From Erythrobacter sp. YJ-T3-07 (GTDB taxonomy: Bacteria; Pseudomonadota; Alphaproteobacteria; Sphingomonadales; Sphingomonadaceae): DNA of 64,000 nucleotides. Below are positions 29,728 through 39,605 of the stretch, one piece after another. Under the pieces are notes generated by a model that ran no database searches, had not been told where the DNA came from, and saw only the letters and a list, made by a program, of their open reading frames with translations. The position numbers were made by a program, and so were the translations under genes. Every line of letters begins with the position of its first letter. Positions within the stretch are counted from its first letter, which is position 1. The stretch lies in NCBI RefSeq assembly GCF_015999305.1, contig NZ_JAEAGP010000001.1:1798001-1862000 (forward strand). The letters run 5' to 3'.

Positions 29728-31533
29728 ATGCCCAGCTATACTGCCCCCACCCGCGATTTTCGCTTCATCATCAACGAGATGCTCGACCTCGAAAGCTACG
29801 GCAACCTGCCCGGTTTCGAGAATGCGACCACCGATATGGTCACCTCGATCATCGACGAGGCCGGCAAGTTCACCGCCGAGGTGCTGCAGCCGCTCAACCA
29901 GGTCGGCGACCAGGAAGGCTGCACTCGCCACGATGATGGTTCGGTGACCACGCCGACCGGCTTCAAGGAAGCCTTCGACCAGTTCCGCGAGGCGGGCTGG
30001 GGCACGCTTTCGATGCCCGAGGAATTTGGCGGACAGGGCCTGCCGCATGTCGTCGCCTTCGCGATGGAAGAGATGATCAGCTCCTCCAACCAGGCTTTCG
30101 GCATGTATCCGGGCCTCACCAACGGTGCGATTTCGGCGCTGATCGCCAAGGGCAGCCAGGAGCAGAAGGAAAAGTACCTGCCCAAGATGGTCAGCTGCGA
30201 ATGGACCGGCACGATGAACCTGACCGAGCCGCATTGCGGCACGGATCTGGGCCTCATCCGCACCAAGGCCGAACCGCAGGCCGACGGCAGCTATGCGATC
30301 ACCGGCACCAAGATCTTCATCTCCGCCGGCGAACACGACATGGCGGAGAACATCATCCACCTCGTGCTGGCGAAGACGCCGGGCGCGCCCGATTCCTCGA
30401 AGGGCATCTCGCTGTTCGTGGTGCCCAAGTTCCTCGTCAACGACGATGGCTCGATCGGCGATCGCAACGGCGTGATGTGCGGCTCGATCGAGCACAAGAT
30501 GGGCATCCACGGCAACTCGACCTGCGTCATGAACTATGACGAGGCGAAGGGCTGGATGGTCGGCGAGGAGAACAAGGGTCTCGCCGCGATGTTCATCATG
30601 ATGAACGCCGCGCGCCTCGGCGTGGGTATCCAGGGCCTCAGCCAGGCCGAAGTCTCCTACCAGAACGCGGTGACCTATGCGCTCGATCGCCGTCAGGGCC
30701 GCGCGCTGACCGGCCCTGCCGAGCCGGACGAGAAGGCCGATCCGATCTTCGTCCACCCCGACGTGCGCCGGATGCTGATGGACGCCAAGGCCTTCAACGA
30801 AGGCATGCGCGCCTTCGCGCTGTGGACCGCGCTGCAGCAGGATCTGAGCCACGCGCTGCAGGATGAGGACGAGCGCCAGCTCGCGGACGATCTCGTCGGC
30901 CTGATGACCCCGGTGATCAAGGGCTACGGCACCGACAAGGGCTATGACGTCGCGAACAACATGCAGCAGGTCTATGGCGGCCACGGTTACATCGCCGAGT
31001 GGGGCATGGAGCAGTTCGTGCGCGATGCCCGTATCGCGATGATCTACGAAGGCACCAACGGCATTCAGGCGATGGACCTCGCCGGGCGCAAGCTCGCCAT
31101 GCACGGTGGCCGCGCGGTGCAGGCGTTCTTCAAGCTGGTCGACGACGAAGTCGCGGCGGCAAAGGATGAAGAAGGCATGGCCGAACTGGCCGAGGCGCTT
31201 GAGAAGGCGGTCGGCGAGCAGAAGGCTGCGACCATGTGGTTCATGCAGAACGCGATGCAGAACCCCAACAATCTGGGCGCGGGCGCGCATCACTACATGC
31301 ACATCATGGGCATCGCCTGCCTGATGCTGATGTGGGTCAAGATGGCCCGCGTCGCCAAGGCCAAGCTGGCCGAGGGCAGCGACGACAAGGCGTTCTACGA
31401 AGGCAAGATCGCCACCGCCCGCTACTTCGCGGACCGCTTCGTGCCCGATGCCGGTGCTCTGCGTCGCAAGATCGAAAGCGGCAGCGAATCGATGATGGCG
31501 CTGGGCGAAGAGGCCTTCGCCACCGCCTCCTGA
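29728..31533 (+). CDS. Acyl-CoA dehydrogenase, long DmdC-like type
   Basis: 601 residues, longer than a standard 380-residue acyl-CoA dehydrogenase because of a C-terminal extension (ACAD-C). FAD/substrate motifs include [13 protein letters not shown] and KIFISAGEH; the catalytic glutamate is E441 in YEGTNGIQ. The length and layout match the DmdC group, which includes 3-methylmercaptopropionyl-CoA dehydrogenase of DMSP breakdown, but other long ACADs share this form. Cotranscribed with the MerR regulator, and ended by a strong terminator. Confidence 0.92.
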   Translation: MPSYTAPTRDFRFIINEMLDLESYGNLPGFENATTDMVTSIIDEAGKFTAEVLQPLNQVGDQEGCTRHDDGSVTTPTGFKEAFDQFREAGWGTLSMPEEFGGQGLPHVVAFAMEEMISSSNQAFGMYPGLTNGAISALIAKGSQEQKEKYLPKMVSCEWTGTMNLTEPHCGTDLGLIRTKAEPQADGSYAITGTKIFISAGEHDMAENIIHLVLAKTPGAPDSSKGISLFVVPKFLVNDDGSIGDRNGVMCGSIEHKMGIHGNSTCVMNYDEAKGWMVGEENKGLAAMFIMMNAARLGVGIQGLSQAEVSYQNAVTYALDRRQGRALTGPAEPDEKADPIFVHPDVRRMLMDAKAFNEGMRAFALWTALQQDLSHALQDEDERQLADDLVGLMTPVIKGYGTDKGYDVANNMQQVYGGHGYIAEWGMEQFVRDARIAMIYEGTNGIQAMDLAGRKLAMHGGRAVQAFFKLVDDEVAAAKDEEGMAELAEALEKAVGEQKAATMWFMQNAMQNPNNLGAGAHHYMHIMGIACLMLMWVKMARVAKAKLAEGSDDKAFYEGKIATARYFADRFVPDAGALRRKIESGSESMMALGEEAFATAS

Positions 31534-31579
31534 CGCCCGAGTCGCAGCGTCACGCTGGGACCTAGTTGATGAAGTACAG

Positions 31580-31617
31580 ACGCGGGGTGCCCTCACCATA
31601 GGGCATCCCGCGTTTTT
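31580..31617 (+). terminator. Rho-independent terminator of the acyl-CoA dehydrogenase gene
   Basis: ACGCGGGGTGCCC pairs with GGGCATCCCGCGT around an eight-base loop, followed by TTTTT, 47 bases after the dehydrogenase stop. Confidence 0.9.
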
Positions 31618-31699
31618 CGTTATATTCGAAGGTTCAAGGAGCCGGTGCGAAGCTAGCAGCGGCGAGGTGAGTAGGAAAATCTCGGGTGGAGGACGGGAA

Positions 31700-32485
31700 A
31701 TGAGCCGGGAGCGGCGAGGCGGCGGAAGCGCAGGCGACGTAGATTACGGCACGATCGGCGGCACCTACAGCCGTTACCGGCAGCCCGATCCGGTGATCGA
31801 GGCGCGAATCCATCTCGCGCTCGGCGATGCGAAAACCGTGCTGAATGTCGGCGCGGGTGCCGGTTCCTACGAGCCGACGCACTGCGAGGTGACGGCTGTC
31901 GAGCCGTCTGCCTCGATGCGGGCATAGCGGCCTGCGCATCTCACCCGCCCGATCGACGCCGTGGCGGAAGACCTGCCTTTCGAGGACCAGAGCTTCGATG
32001 CGTCGATCGCATCGGTGACCGTGCATCAATGGTCGGACCTCGAAGCGGGGCTTGGCGAAATGCGGCGGGTGACGCGCGGGCCCGTGGTTCTGCTGGTGTG
32101 CGATCCGGCGGCGATGATGGATTACTGGCTGGCCGACTACATCCCCGAAGTGAGGGAAATCGAAGCGAGCCGTTTCCGGTCGCTGGAGCGCATCGCTACC
32201 GCGTTGGGTGGCAAGGTGGTGGTGGTCGAGGATGTGCCGGTCCCGCTCGAGTGCCGGGACGGGTTCAACGAGGCCTATTACGGCCGACCCGAGGCATTTC
32301 TGGACGAAAACGCGCGGCTAGCCTGTTCGAGCTGGAGCCTTGTGCCGAGGGAGGCGGTGGAACGCTTCGAAGCGGCTTTGTCGGCCGATCTGGAAAGCGG
32401 AAAGTGGAACGAAAAGTACGGGCATCTGCGTAGGCAGCCGTTCTTCGACGGGCCATTGGGGCTCGTGATCGGGAGCGGTGGTTGA
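31700..32485 (+). pseudogene. Class I SAM methyltransferase interrupted by an amber codon
   Basis: The start (ATG 31700, GGAGGA ribosome-binding site) opens a methyltransferase with the DYGTIGGTYSRYRQPD N-terminus and SAM motif VLNVGAGAGSYEP. At 31925-31927 a TAG stops the frame, and the same frame then continues to 32485 as the rest of the enzyme (AVAEDLPFEDQSFDASIASVTVHQW...). The surrounding reads MRA-stop-RPAHL; a single CAG-to-TAG change (Gln) would explain it. Without the stop the protein would be 261 residues. It is either a recent pseudogene, a sequencing error or a readthrough site. Confidence 0.8.
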
Positions 32486-32492
32486 TCCAGAT

Positions 32493-32588
32493 CTCCCTCC
32501 CCCTTGAGGGGGAGGGTCGGGGTGGGGGCTTCTGCGCGCTCCGCATCGGCCGAACACCCACCCCCAGCCCCTCCCTCAAGGGAGGGGA
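32493..32588. repeat. REPIN-like palindromic repeat pair (family A), intergenic
   Basis: Left hairpin CCCTCCCCCTTGAGGGGGAGGG (32495-32516, slightly over 20 bases if the flanks are counted) and right hairpin with CCCCTCCC/GGGAGGGG arms (32568-32587), inverted relative to each other with GGGGTGGGG-type tracts facing inward. It fills the gap between the broken methyltransferase and cysK. Same family as the two copies inside glyS. Confidence 0.85.
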
Positions 32589-32598
32589 GTAACAGGGA

Positions 32599-33519
32599 TC
32601 ACGCCTCCGGAAGGAAGTCGGGGACCGAGAGATACCGCTCGCCGGTATCGTAGTTGAAGCCGAGCACGCGCGAGCCTTCGGGCAGGTCAGGCAGCTTCTT
32701 GGCGATCGCGGCGAGCGTTGCGCCGCTGGAGATGCCGACCAGCATGCCTTCCTCGCGCGCGGCGCGGCGGGCCATTTCCTTGGCGTCTTCGGGATCGACC
32801 TGGATCGCGCCGTCGATCGACTGCGTGTGCAGGTTTTCCGGCACGAAGCCGGCACCGATGCCCTGGATCGGGTGCGGACCGGGTTCGCCGCCACTGATGA
32901 CGGGGGAGCCTGCGGGCTCGACCGCCCATGCCTTCATCTCGGGCCAGTGGCGCTTCAGTTCCTCGGCGCAGCCGGTCAGGTGGCCGCCGGTGCCCACGCC
33001 CGTGATCATCGCATCGATCGGGCGATCGGTGAAATCGGCGAGGATTTCCTTGGCGGTGGTGCGCACGTGGACCTGCCAGTTGCTCTCGTTATCGAATTGG
33101 CTCGGCATCCAAGCGCCCTGGTCCTGCTCGACCAGCTCCTGGGCGCGGGCGATCGCACCCTTCATGCCCCCTTCCTTGGGCGTCAGGTCGAAGGTCGCGC
33201 CGTAGGCGAGCATCAGGCGGCGCCGTTCGAGGCTCATGCTCTCGGGCATCACCAGCACCAGCTTGTAGCCCTTGACCGCGGCAACCATCGCGAGGCCGAT
33301 GCCGGTGTTGCCGCTGGTCGGCTCGATGATCGTGCCGCCGGGCTTGAGCTTGCCGGCCTTCTCCGCGTCCTCGACCATGGCCAGCGCGATGCGATCCTTG
33401 ATCGAACCGCCGGGGTTTGCGCGTTCGCTCTTCACCCACACGTCATGGTCGGGGAACAGGCGCGAGAGGCGGATATGCGGCGTGTTGCCGATGGTCTGTA
33501 GGATCGAGTCGGCTTTCAT
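32599..33519 (-). CDS. cysK: Cysteine synthase (O-acetylserine sulfhydrylase)
   Basis: 306 residues. It makes cysteine from O-acetylserine and sulfide using PLP. The PLP lysine is K41 (NPGGSIKDR), the substrate loop TSGNTG is at 68-73, and the phosphate-binding loop [10 protein letters not shown] is present. The ATG overlaps the stop of the upstream MFS gene (ATGA), so the two are coupled. An assignment as CysK rather than CysM is based on general similarity only. Confidence 0.93.
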   Translation of the reverse strand: MKADSILQTIGNTPHIRLSRLFPDHDVWVKSERANPGGSIKDRIALAMVEDAEKAGKLKPGGTIIEPTSGNTGIGLAMVAAVKGYKLVLVMPESMSLERRRLMLAYGATFDLTPKEGGMKGAIARAQELVEQDQGAWMPSQFDNESNWQVHVRTTAKEILADFTDRPIDAMITGVGTGGHLTGCAEELKRHWPEMKAWAVEPAGSPVISGGEPGPHPIQGIGAGFVPENLHTQSIDGAIQVDPEDAKEMARRAAREEGMLVGISSGATLAAIAKKLPDLPEGSRVLGFNYDTGERYLSVPDFLPEA

Positions 33520-34820
33520 GAAATCTTCTCCTGCAAAATCTCTTCAGGGGTTTCTTCTTCTAACGACGCAGGCGGGTCGAAGGTCCGGGTGTGCCGCAAA
33601 ACGGGGAAAATGCGGCTCCACATCGCCACGGTCACGATCGCGCCGACCCCGCCGAAGATCACCGCGCCTGCCGGGCCGATGACGCTGGCGAGGAAGCCAG
33701 AGAACGCATCGCCGCCCTCGTTCGACGCGCTGATGGTCAGCAGGCTGGCGGAAGAAACGCGCCCACGCTTCTCGTCGGGCGTGTGCAGCTGGATCAGCGA
33801 CTGGCGGATATAGACGCTGAACATGTCCGCCGCGCCCACGATCACCAGCATGGCAAGGCTCAGCGGCATGGTGCGCGAGAAGCCAAAGACGATGGTGGCA
33901 ACGCCGAACGCGGCCACCGCCCACAGCATCTTGGGCCCGACATTGTTTTTCAGCGGGCGGAAGCTGAACCACAGCGCGGTCACCGCCGCGCCGATCGCGG
34001 GGGCGGCGGCGAGCTGCGCGAGGCCGGTTTCGCCCACTTTCAGGATATCGTAGGCGAAGGGCGGGAACAGCGCGGTCGCCCCCGCGAGGAACACCGCCAT
34101 CAGATCGAGCGTGATCGCGCCGAGCACCATCTTGTTCTGGATCACGTAGCGCCAGCCATCGACGATCTGCCCAATCGGATGCTGCGCGCCATTGATCGGC
34201 GAGCGTGGCACCTTGCCGATCGTGCTGATGGAGATGATCGCGATCAGGAACAGGCCGCTGGCGATCGCATAGGGCAGGGCGGGGGCCGCGTCATAGGCAT
34301 AGCCGCCGACCGCCGGGCCGACGATCATTCCGGTCTGCCATGCGATGGAAGACAACGCGATCGCATTGGGCAGGATCGCCTTGGGGACGAGGTTGGGGGC
34401 CAGCGCGGACAGCGCAGGGCCGTTGAACGCGCGCACGACGCCCAGCAGCACCGCGACCGAGAACAGCGAGGTCAGGTCGATATGGCCGGCATAGGTCGTC
34501 CACGCGAGGTAGGCTGCGCCCAGGAACTGCAGCGTTATCGTGAGGCGCGACACGGTCTTGCGGTTGAAGCGGTCCGCCGCGAGCCCGGAAAAGGGCGAGA
34601 GCACGAACAGCGGCAGGAACTGGAGCAGGCCGATCAGCGCAAGCTGGCCCGACGCCTCGAACGCGTTGAGGCCATTGCCGCGCGCGATGGTGTAGGTCTG
34701 CCACCCGATGATCAGCATCATCGCGTACTGGCCCACGATCATCGAGAATCGGGCGAGCAGGTAGGCGCGGAAATTATGGATCCGCAGCGGGGTCGAGTCT
34801 GGTTTTTCGGTAGCCGTCAC
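33516..34820 (-). CDS. MFS transporter of the EntS/MFS_3 type
   Basis: 434 residues with about 12 membrane helices. The loop 2-3 motif [12 protein letters not shown] and the general layout fit the MFS_3 group that includes enterobactin exporter EntS. The C-terminus is acidic. It is translationally coupled to cysK, so export of a sulfur-containing or amino-acid-like compound is possible, but the substrate cannot be read from the sequence. Confidence 0.87.
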   Translation of the reverse strand: MTATEKPDSTPLRIHNFRAYLLARFSMIVGQYAMMLIIGWQTYTIARGNGLNAFEASGQLALIGLLQFLPLFVLSPFSGLAADRFNRKTVSRLTITLQFLGAAYLAWTTYAGHIDLTSLFSVAVLLGVVRAFNGPALSALAPNLVPKAILPNAIALSSIAWQTGMIVGPAVGGYAYDAAPALPYAIASGLFLIAIISISTIGKVPRSPINGAQHPIGQIVDGWRYVIQNKMVLGAITLDLMAVFLAGATALFPPFAYDILKVGETGLAQLAAAPAIGAAVTALWFSFRPLKNNVGPKMLWAVAAFGVATIVFGFSRTMPLSLAMLVIVGAADMFSVYIRQSLIQLHTPDEKRGRVSSASLLTISASNEGGDAFSGFLASVIGPAGAVIFGGVGAIVTVAMWSRIFPVLRHTRTFDPPASLEEETPEEILQEKIS

Positions 34821-34903
34821 CCGATCGCCTTGGCAGGCGCGCGGGTGCTACAAAAGCAAATTCTGGGATGGGGTGGCCAAGCCTGGCTTGACCGCACGCC
34901 CGG

Positions 34904-35236
34904 CTAGCGGGGGCGGCGCAGGCGCGGGTTGGGCTGCAGCTCGTCGATCATCAGCAGGAAATCGTCCACCCGGATCAGCCGTTCGAACTGGAACCCGGCG
35001 CGATTTTCCTTGGTCCAGATCAGATAGGCCTCGATCCGGCCGATCACCGGGAAGCTCACGATCACGCGGTCGCCGCGCGCGCCATCGCTGGCGTTGTCGA
35101 TCATGAAGCCGGTGGCGGACACGTTGCTGATGTGGAACGGCACATCGCCGCGACCGAAATAGTCCGCGATCACATCGTAATCGACCGGATGACGGATCGC
35201 CGCCCGCTGGTCAGGTACACTCAGATGCGATGCCAC
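34904..35236 (-). CDS. PilZ domain protein
   Basis: 110 residues, a single PilZ-type beta barrel. The N-terminal basic/RxxxR-like element (DQRAAIRHPVDYDV) and ISNVSATGFMIDNA (degenerate D/NxSxxG) match PilZ; the second motif is of the N-S-A type, so c-di-GMP binding is likely but weaker than canonical. The GTG start at 35236 follows a GAGAGGA ribosome-binding site; the frame continues upstream without a good start. Preceded by a 19-bp perfect dyad (35321-35339). Confidence 0.8.
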   Translation of the reverse strand: MASHLSVPDQRAAIRHPVDYDVIADYFGRGDVPFHISNVSATGFMIDNASDGARGDRVIVSFPVIGRIEAYLIWTKENRAGFQFERLIRVDDFLLMIDELQPNPRLRRPR

Positions 35237-35320
35237 TTGCCTGTTCCTCTCTCGGCTCTGACGGGGATGTCCACCGCCCCGACTTATCCGACCCAAAGGC
35301 TGATTTTGGGTTAAGCCCCC

Positions 35321-35339
35321 TTGTCCCAATTCGGGACAA
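35321..35339. promoter_or_regulatory. Perfect dyad between tyrS and the PilZ gene
   Basis: TTGTCCC-N5-GGGACAA, a perfect 7-bp inverted repeat, 85 bases before the PilZ start and 31 bases after the tyrS stop (both minus strand). A less perfect ACCCAAA...TTTGGGT dyad is 10 bases nearer PilZ. No T tract follows, so an operator is more likely than a terminator. The regulator is not recognised. Confidence 0.55.
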
Positions 35340-35370
35340 AAGGATGCGTTCCGAAAGACTTACGCAGGAC

Positions 35371-36594
35371 CTAGCGCAGCAGGATCGCGTGCTTTTTGCG
35401 CCCCAGCGACAGACGGCGCTGTTCGCCTTGCGCCACGGTCAGCACCATGGCGGGGTCGCTCAACACCTCGTCGTCGAGCCGGACCGCGCCTTCCGCGATC
35501 TTGCGCTTGGCTTCCTTGTTGGAAGCGGTGAAGCCGAGCGCGCTGAGCGCGGCGGGCAGGCCCATGCCATCGCCGACCGAAAGCGTGGGCAGGTCGCCGC
35601 CCGCGCCCCCGGCGAAGGTTTCGCGCGCAGTCGCCTCCGCCGCGGCCGCCGCATCCTCGCCGCGCACCAGCGCGGTCACCGCATTGGCGAGCGCGACCTT
35701 TGCGTCGTTGATCTCCGCCCCCTCGAGCCGTTCGAGCCGCTCGATCTCGTCGAGCGGAATATCGGTGAACAGGCGCAGGAAGCGACCCACGTCGCGGTCG
35801 TCCGCATTGCGCCAGTACTGCCAGAAATCATAGGCGGGCAGCATGTCTTCGTTGAGCCAGACCGCGCCATCCAGCGTCTTGCCCATCTTAGCGCCATTGG
35901 CGGTCGTGAGCAGCGGCGTGGTGAAGCCGAAAACCTCGTGAGAATCCATCCGCCTCGTCAATTCGATGCCGTTGACGATATTGCCCCACTGGTCGCTGCC
36001 GCCCATCTGCAAACGGCAGCCGTAACGCTGGTTGAGCTCGCGGAAATCGTAGGCCTGCAGGATCATGTAGTTGAATTCGAGGAAGCTGAGCGACTGTTCG
36101 CGTTCAAGCCGCAGCTTGACCGAGTCGAAGCTGAGCATCCGGTTGACCGAGAAATGCTGGCCGACCTCGCGCAGGAACGGGATGTATTCGAGCTTGTCGA
36201 GCCATTCGGCATTGTCGACCATCACCGCATCCGTCGGCCCGTCGCCGAAGGTCAGCAAGCGACTGAAAATCTTGCGGATCGACGCGACGTTCGATGCGAT
36301 CCGATCGTCGTCCATCAGGCTGCGCGCTTCATCCTTGAAGCTGGGATCGCCGATCTTGCCGGTTCCGCCACCCATCAGCACGATCGGCTTGTGCCCGGTC
36401 TGCTGCAACCGGCGCAGCAGCATGATCTGGACCAACGAGCCGACATGCAGGCTCGGCGCGGTCGGATCGAAACCGACATATCCTGGGACAATCTGCTCGG
36501 AAGCAAGCAAATCAAGTCTTTCCGCATCGGTGATTTGATGCGTATAGTGCCGCTGGTCGAGCACGTTCAGAAGTTCGGATCGATAGGTGGGCAC
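35371..36594 (-). CDS. tyrS: Tyrosyl-tRNA synthetase
   Basis: 407 residues, class I aminoacyl-tRNA synthetase. The HIGH-like motif is HVGS ([13 protein letters not shown]), and the KMSKS-like motif is KMGKT. The C-terminus has an S4 RNA-binding domain ([21 protein letters not shown]). Divergent from the DOMON-like gene with 49 bases between starts. Confidence 0.97.
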   Translation of the reverse strand: MPTYRSELLNVLDQRHYTHQITDAERLDLLASEQIVPGYVGFDPTAPSLHVGSLVQIMLLRRLQQTGHKPIVLMGGGTGKIGDPSFKDEARSLMDDDRIASNVASIRKIFSRLLTFGDGPTDAVMVDNAEWLDKLEYIPFLREVGQHFSVNRMLSFDSVKLRLEREQSLSFLEFNYMILQAYDFRELNQRYGCRLQMGGSDQWGNIVNGIELTRRMDSHEVFGFTTPLLTTANGAKMGKTLDGAVWLNEDMLPAYDFWQYWRNADDRDVGRFLRLFTDIPLDEIERLERLEGAEINDAKVALANAVTALVRGEDAAAAAEATARETFAGGAGGDLPTLSVGDGMGLPAALSALGFTASNKEAKRKIAEGAVRLDDEVLSDPAMVLTVAQGEQRRLSLGRKKHAILLR

Positions 36595-36643
36595 TGGTTC
36601 CTCCGGGGGGAATGACCGGGCCCGCTAGCATGGGGGGTCGAAA

Positions 36644-37207
36644 ATGCAAACGTACAGGTTGAAACCGCATCCAACCACGCCGCCGCTCGACGTGAGCGGG
36701 ATCTCGGTCACCATGATGCGCCTGATGGGCGGCGAACTGCTGCTGCGCTATCGCATCAACCAGGCGGCCAAGGTGGTGGTGCCACGCGGCTTCGCACATC
36801 GCAGCGAGGAAGATCTGTGGCGGCGGACCTGCCTCGAATTCTTCGTCTACGACCAGAACGGGCGCTATCGCGAATTCAACTTTGCGCCTGCTGGTGACTG
36901 GGCCGCGTTCCAGTTTGCCTCCTATCGCAAGCGCGTCGGCGATTATGTGCCCGAGGTTGCGCCGCAGATCGATTTCCAGCGTGGCCCTCAGGTCATCACG
37001 GTAACCGTGCGGCTGCCCGCACGCGTACTGGACGGGGTCAGCTCGGCTTCGCTATGCGCGGTGATCGAGGAAGAAGGCGGGCACCATTCGCTATGGTCGA
37101 TGGCCCACCGCCGGGACGAGCCCGACTTCCATGATCCGATGAGCTTTGCCATCCGTTTCGGCAGCAGCGCACCGGCCAAACCCAAAGAGGCACTTCAGCA
37201 CGCATGA
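36644..37207 (+). CDS. DOMON-like domain protein
   Basis: 187 residues with no signal peptide. It is recognised as the DOMON-like family often found in sphingomonads beside DUF1343 genes; beta-rich with RTCLEFFVYDQNGRYREFNFAP and LWSMAHRRDEPDFHDP motifs at the core. Its stop overlaps the start of the NamZ-like gene (ATGA), so the two are translated together, but the role is not known. Confidence 0.8.
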   Translation: MQTYRLKPHPTTPPLDVSGISVTMMRLMGGELLLRYRINQAAKVVVPRGFAHRSEEDLWRRTCLEFFVYDQNGRYREFNFAPAGDWAAFQFASYRKRVGDYVPEVAPQIDFQRGPQVITVTVRLPARVLDGVSSASLCAVIEEEGGHHSLWSMAHRRDEPDFHDPMSFAIRFGSSAPAKPKEALQHA

Positions 37208-38400
37208 AATTCGGGATCGACCGGCTTCTGTCAGAGCCGGACCTGCGCAAACCACTCGAAGGCAAGCGGGTCGCGCTTGTTGCCCACCCGGCATCGGTCA
37301 CGAGGGATCTGGAGCACAGTCTCGACGCGCTGGTCGCCGCGGGGGTGAACGTCACCTCCGCGTTCGGCCCGCAGCACGGGCTGAAGGGCGACAAGCAGGA
37401 CAACATGGTGGAGACGGCGGACGAGACCGATCCCGTCTACGGCATCCCCGTGTTCAGCCTCTATGGCGAGGTGCGCCGCCCCACGGGTCAGATGATGTCG
37501 AGCGCGGATGTGTTCGTGTTCGACCTGCAGGACCTGGGCTGCCGCATCTACACCTTCGTCACCACGCTGCTCTACCTGCTGGAAGAGGCGGCGAAGACGG
37601 GCAAGAGCGTGTGGGTGCTCGATCGCCCCAATCCCGCCGGTCGCCCGGTCGAAGGCACAACGCTGATGCCGGGGCAGGAGAGCTTCGTCGGGGCAGGGCC
37701 GATGCCGATGCGCCACGGGCTGACGATGGGCGAGATGGGCCACTGGTTCATCCAGCATTTCGGGCTCGACGTCGATTACCGGGTGATCGCGATGGAGGGC
37801 TGGGAGCCTGATGGCCCCGGCCATGGCTGGCCCGAAAGCCGCGTCTGGATCAATCCCTCGCCCAACGCCGCCAACGTCAACATGGCCCGTGCCTATGCGG
37901 GCACGGTGATGATCGAGGGCGCCACGCTGAGCGAGGGGCGGGGCACGACCCGCCCGCTCGAAGTGCTGTTCGGCGCGCCCGATATCGACGCCAAGGCGGT
38001 CCACGCCGAAATGCGCCGGATTGCGCCAAGCTGGCTGAAGGGCTGCGCGCTTCGCGAATGCTGGTTCGAACCGACCTTCCACAAGCACGCAGGCCAGCTG
38101 TGCAACGGGCTGATGATCCACGCGGAAGGGCCGTTCTACGACCACACGCATTTCCGCCCGTGGCGGTTGCAGGCGCTCGCCTTCAAGGCGATCCGCGCGC
38201 TCTACCCCGATTACGAAATCTGGCGCGATTTCCCTTACGAATACGAGCTGGACCGGCTGGCGATCGACGTGATCAACGGTGGCCCGGCGCTGCGCGAATG
38301 GGTCGATAATCCCGCCGCCTCTCCGGTCGACCTCGACCGGATGGCGGCGAACGACGAAACCGAATGGCGCGACCAGATCGCGCCGCACCTGCTTTACTGA
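37204..38400 (+). CDS. NamZ-like exo-beta-N-acetylmuramidase (DUF1343)
   Basis: 398 residues. The DUF1343 N-terminal Rossmann-like domain has GKRVALVAHPASVT, FGPQHGLKGDKQDN and VFDLQDLGCRIYTFVTT, and the C-terminal domain has NPSPNAANVNMARAYAGTVMIEGATLSEGRGTTRP. NamZ of Bacteroidetes cleaves terminal MurNAc from peptidoglycan fragments. No signal peptide is seen, so it may recycle cell-wall fragments in the cytoplasm. Paired with the DOMON-like gene. Confidence 0.88.
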   Translation: MKFGIDRLLSEPDLRKPLEGKRVALVAHPASVTRDLEHSLDALVAAGVNVTSAFGPQHGLKGDKQDNMVETADETDPVYGIPVFSLYGEVRRPTGQMMSSADVFVFDLQDLGCRIYTFVTTLLYLLEEAAKTGKSVWVLDRPNPAGRPVEGTTLMPGQESFVGAGPMPMRHGLTMGEMGHWFIQHFGLDVDYRVIAMEGWEPDGPGHGWPESRVWINPSPNAANVNMARAYAGTVMIEGATLSEGRGTTRPLEVLFGAPDIDAKAVHAEMRRIAPSWLKGCALRECWFEPTFHKHAGQLCNGLMIHAEGPFYDHTHFRPWRLQALAFKAIRALYPDYEIWRDFPYEYELDRLAIDVINGGPALREWVDNPAASPVDLDRMAANDETEWRDQIAPHLLY

Positions 38401-38407
38401 GGAGGGT

Positions 38408-39211
38408 TCAGAACGCCCCGGCGATCCACGCCACCGCCAGCGCGCCGGGAATGAACACCGCCTGCGCCAGCACGGTGCCCGCCAGCCTGCTGAAGCTGAT
38501 CCACACGATCGTGCGGCGGAACTCCGCCTCGCTGGTCTTCCCGTCGACCACATCGTCGGTCATCACCGAAATCTGCGGGTCGATCAGCGCGAACAGCAGG
38601 ATCGTCGCGACCCCGTTGATCACGGCGGAGAGCTGCGAGGCGGTGACCCGGAATTCGGGGTTGAGGTAGCCGGCGTAGATCGACGCGAGCACCCCCACCA
38701 CCAGCAGCGCCTGTGCCAGCGCATTGGCCGCGAGCACGGTCCAGCTGACCCCGCGCGGCTTGCCGAGGCCGGTGAAGGTCGCGCGCGAAGGCGCGGCGAT
38801 CGATTCGCGAATGATCCGCAGGCCGGTGGGCGAGGCGCTGCGCAGCAGCATCCGCCCGGTCGAACGGTGGCGCTGGAAATGCCCGATCGCGACCGCGAAC
38901 AGCCGCTGCGCGGTCGGCACCAGCACGATTCCCACCAGTACGGCCAGACTTGCCGAGAGCAGCACGAGCCGGAAATCCGAAGCCAGATCGCCCCCGCCGC
39001 CGAATTGCAGGCGGTTCTCCACCCGTTTGGCAAGGAACGGCCCCAGGAAGCCGTTGGCGGTGCGCGAGACCAGCACCAGCACGTTGAACAGCGCAAAACT
39101 CATCGCGATGCGCCGCGTGCGCACCCCCGCAATGCGGGCTGCGTAGGCCAGCGTGCCGATCAGATGAATGACGAAGGTCAGCAGGCAGATGACCAGCAGT
39201 TGGGCGTCCAT
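38408..39211 (-). CDS. amj: Amj-like lipid II flippase (DUF2837)
   Basis: 267 residues, six membrane helices. The N-terminal LVICLLTFVIHLIGTLAYAARIAGVRTRRIAMSFALFNVLVLVSRTAN region is typical of Amj (alternate MurJ). Bacillus Amj flips lipid-linked peptidoglycan precursors and can replace MurJ. Whether MurJ is also present cannot be seen in this window. It lies downstream of the truncated DUF817 remnant. Confidence 0.8.
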   Translation of the reverse strand: MDAQLLVICLLTFVIHLIGTLAYAARIAGVRTRRIAMSFALFNVLVLVSRTANGFLGPFLAKRVENRLQFGGGGDLASDFRLVLLSASLAVLVGIVLVPTAQRLFAVAIGHFQRHRSTGRMLLRSASPTGLRIIRESIAAPSRATFTGLGKPRGVSWTVLAANALAQALLVVGVLASIYAGYLNPEFRVTASQLSAVINGVATILLFALIDPQISVMTDDVVDGKTSEAEFRRTIVWISFSRLAGTVLAQAVFIPGALAVAWIAGAF

Positions 39212-39222
39212 TGCGCGCTGCT

Positions 39223-39483
39223 TTAGGCGCGTGCCGACCGCTCCGCTATCGATTTTGCATTTCGCCTCACGGATTTATCCGGACGGCGGACCGGCTGCAC
39301 CAGCGCAACCAGCAACCCGCCGAACAGGCAGGCCGACGCCTGCGTGAAGCCGAACAGCAGGAATTCGTACAGCCACAGCCGCCAGCCCCAGAGACCCTTG
39401 GCGCCGGGATCGAAGGCTTCAAGGCGCTTGCGAAATTGCTGGAAGCGGGAGTAGGGCCTGCAGTGCGAAGCGTTATCCGTCAT
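39223..39483 (-). pseudogene. Truncated DUF817 membrane protein remnant
   Basis: 86 codons. Residues about 35-65 (RLWLYEFLLFGFTQASACLFGGLLVALVQ) match the N-terminal part of DUF817 membrane proteins, which are normally about 260-300 residues; the remainder is missing and replaced by a basic tail. The nominal ATG is part of a REP-like repeat (39479-39570), so the natural start may be lost too. It could be a small functional protein, but a decayed fragment is more likely. Confidence 0.5.
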
Positions 39484-39570
39484 GCTGAACCCGTTTCAGC
39501 ATCCCGCGCTGCATTCGTGCCCAACCTCGCTTCAGGAAAACTGCACCCTGAAACAAGTTCAGGGTGACGA
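39479..39570. repeat. REPIN-like palindromic repeat pair (family B)
   Basis: Left copy with GCTGAAC...GTTTCAGC dyad (39479-39505), right copy CACCCTGAAACAAGTTCAGGGTGACGA (dyad core CCTGAA/TTCAGG, 39544-39570), inverted. This TCAnCCTGAAC-GTTTCAGG type of repeat is widespread in sphingomonads by my recollection. It overlaps the start of the DUF817 remnant. Confidence 0.75.
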
Positions 39571-39605
39571 CTGACTCGGGAAACTGAGCCTCAGGCCCGC
39601 AGCAA

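Noticed and set aside
29713-31599. 628-codon frame on the minus strand opposite the acyl-CoA dehydrogenase
   Set aside because: Antisense shadow rich in His and Arg, no motifs, and overlaps the terminator.
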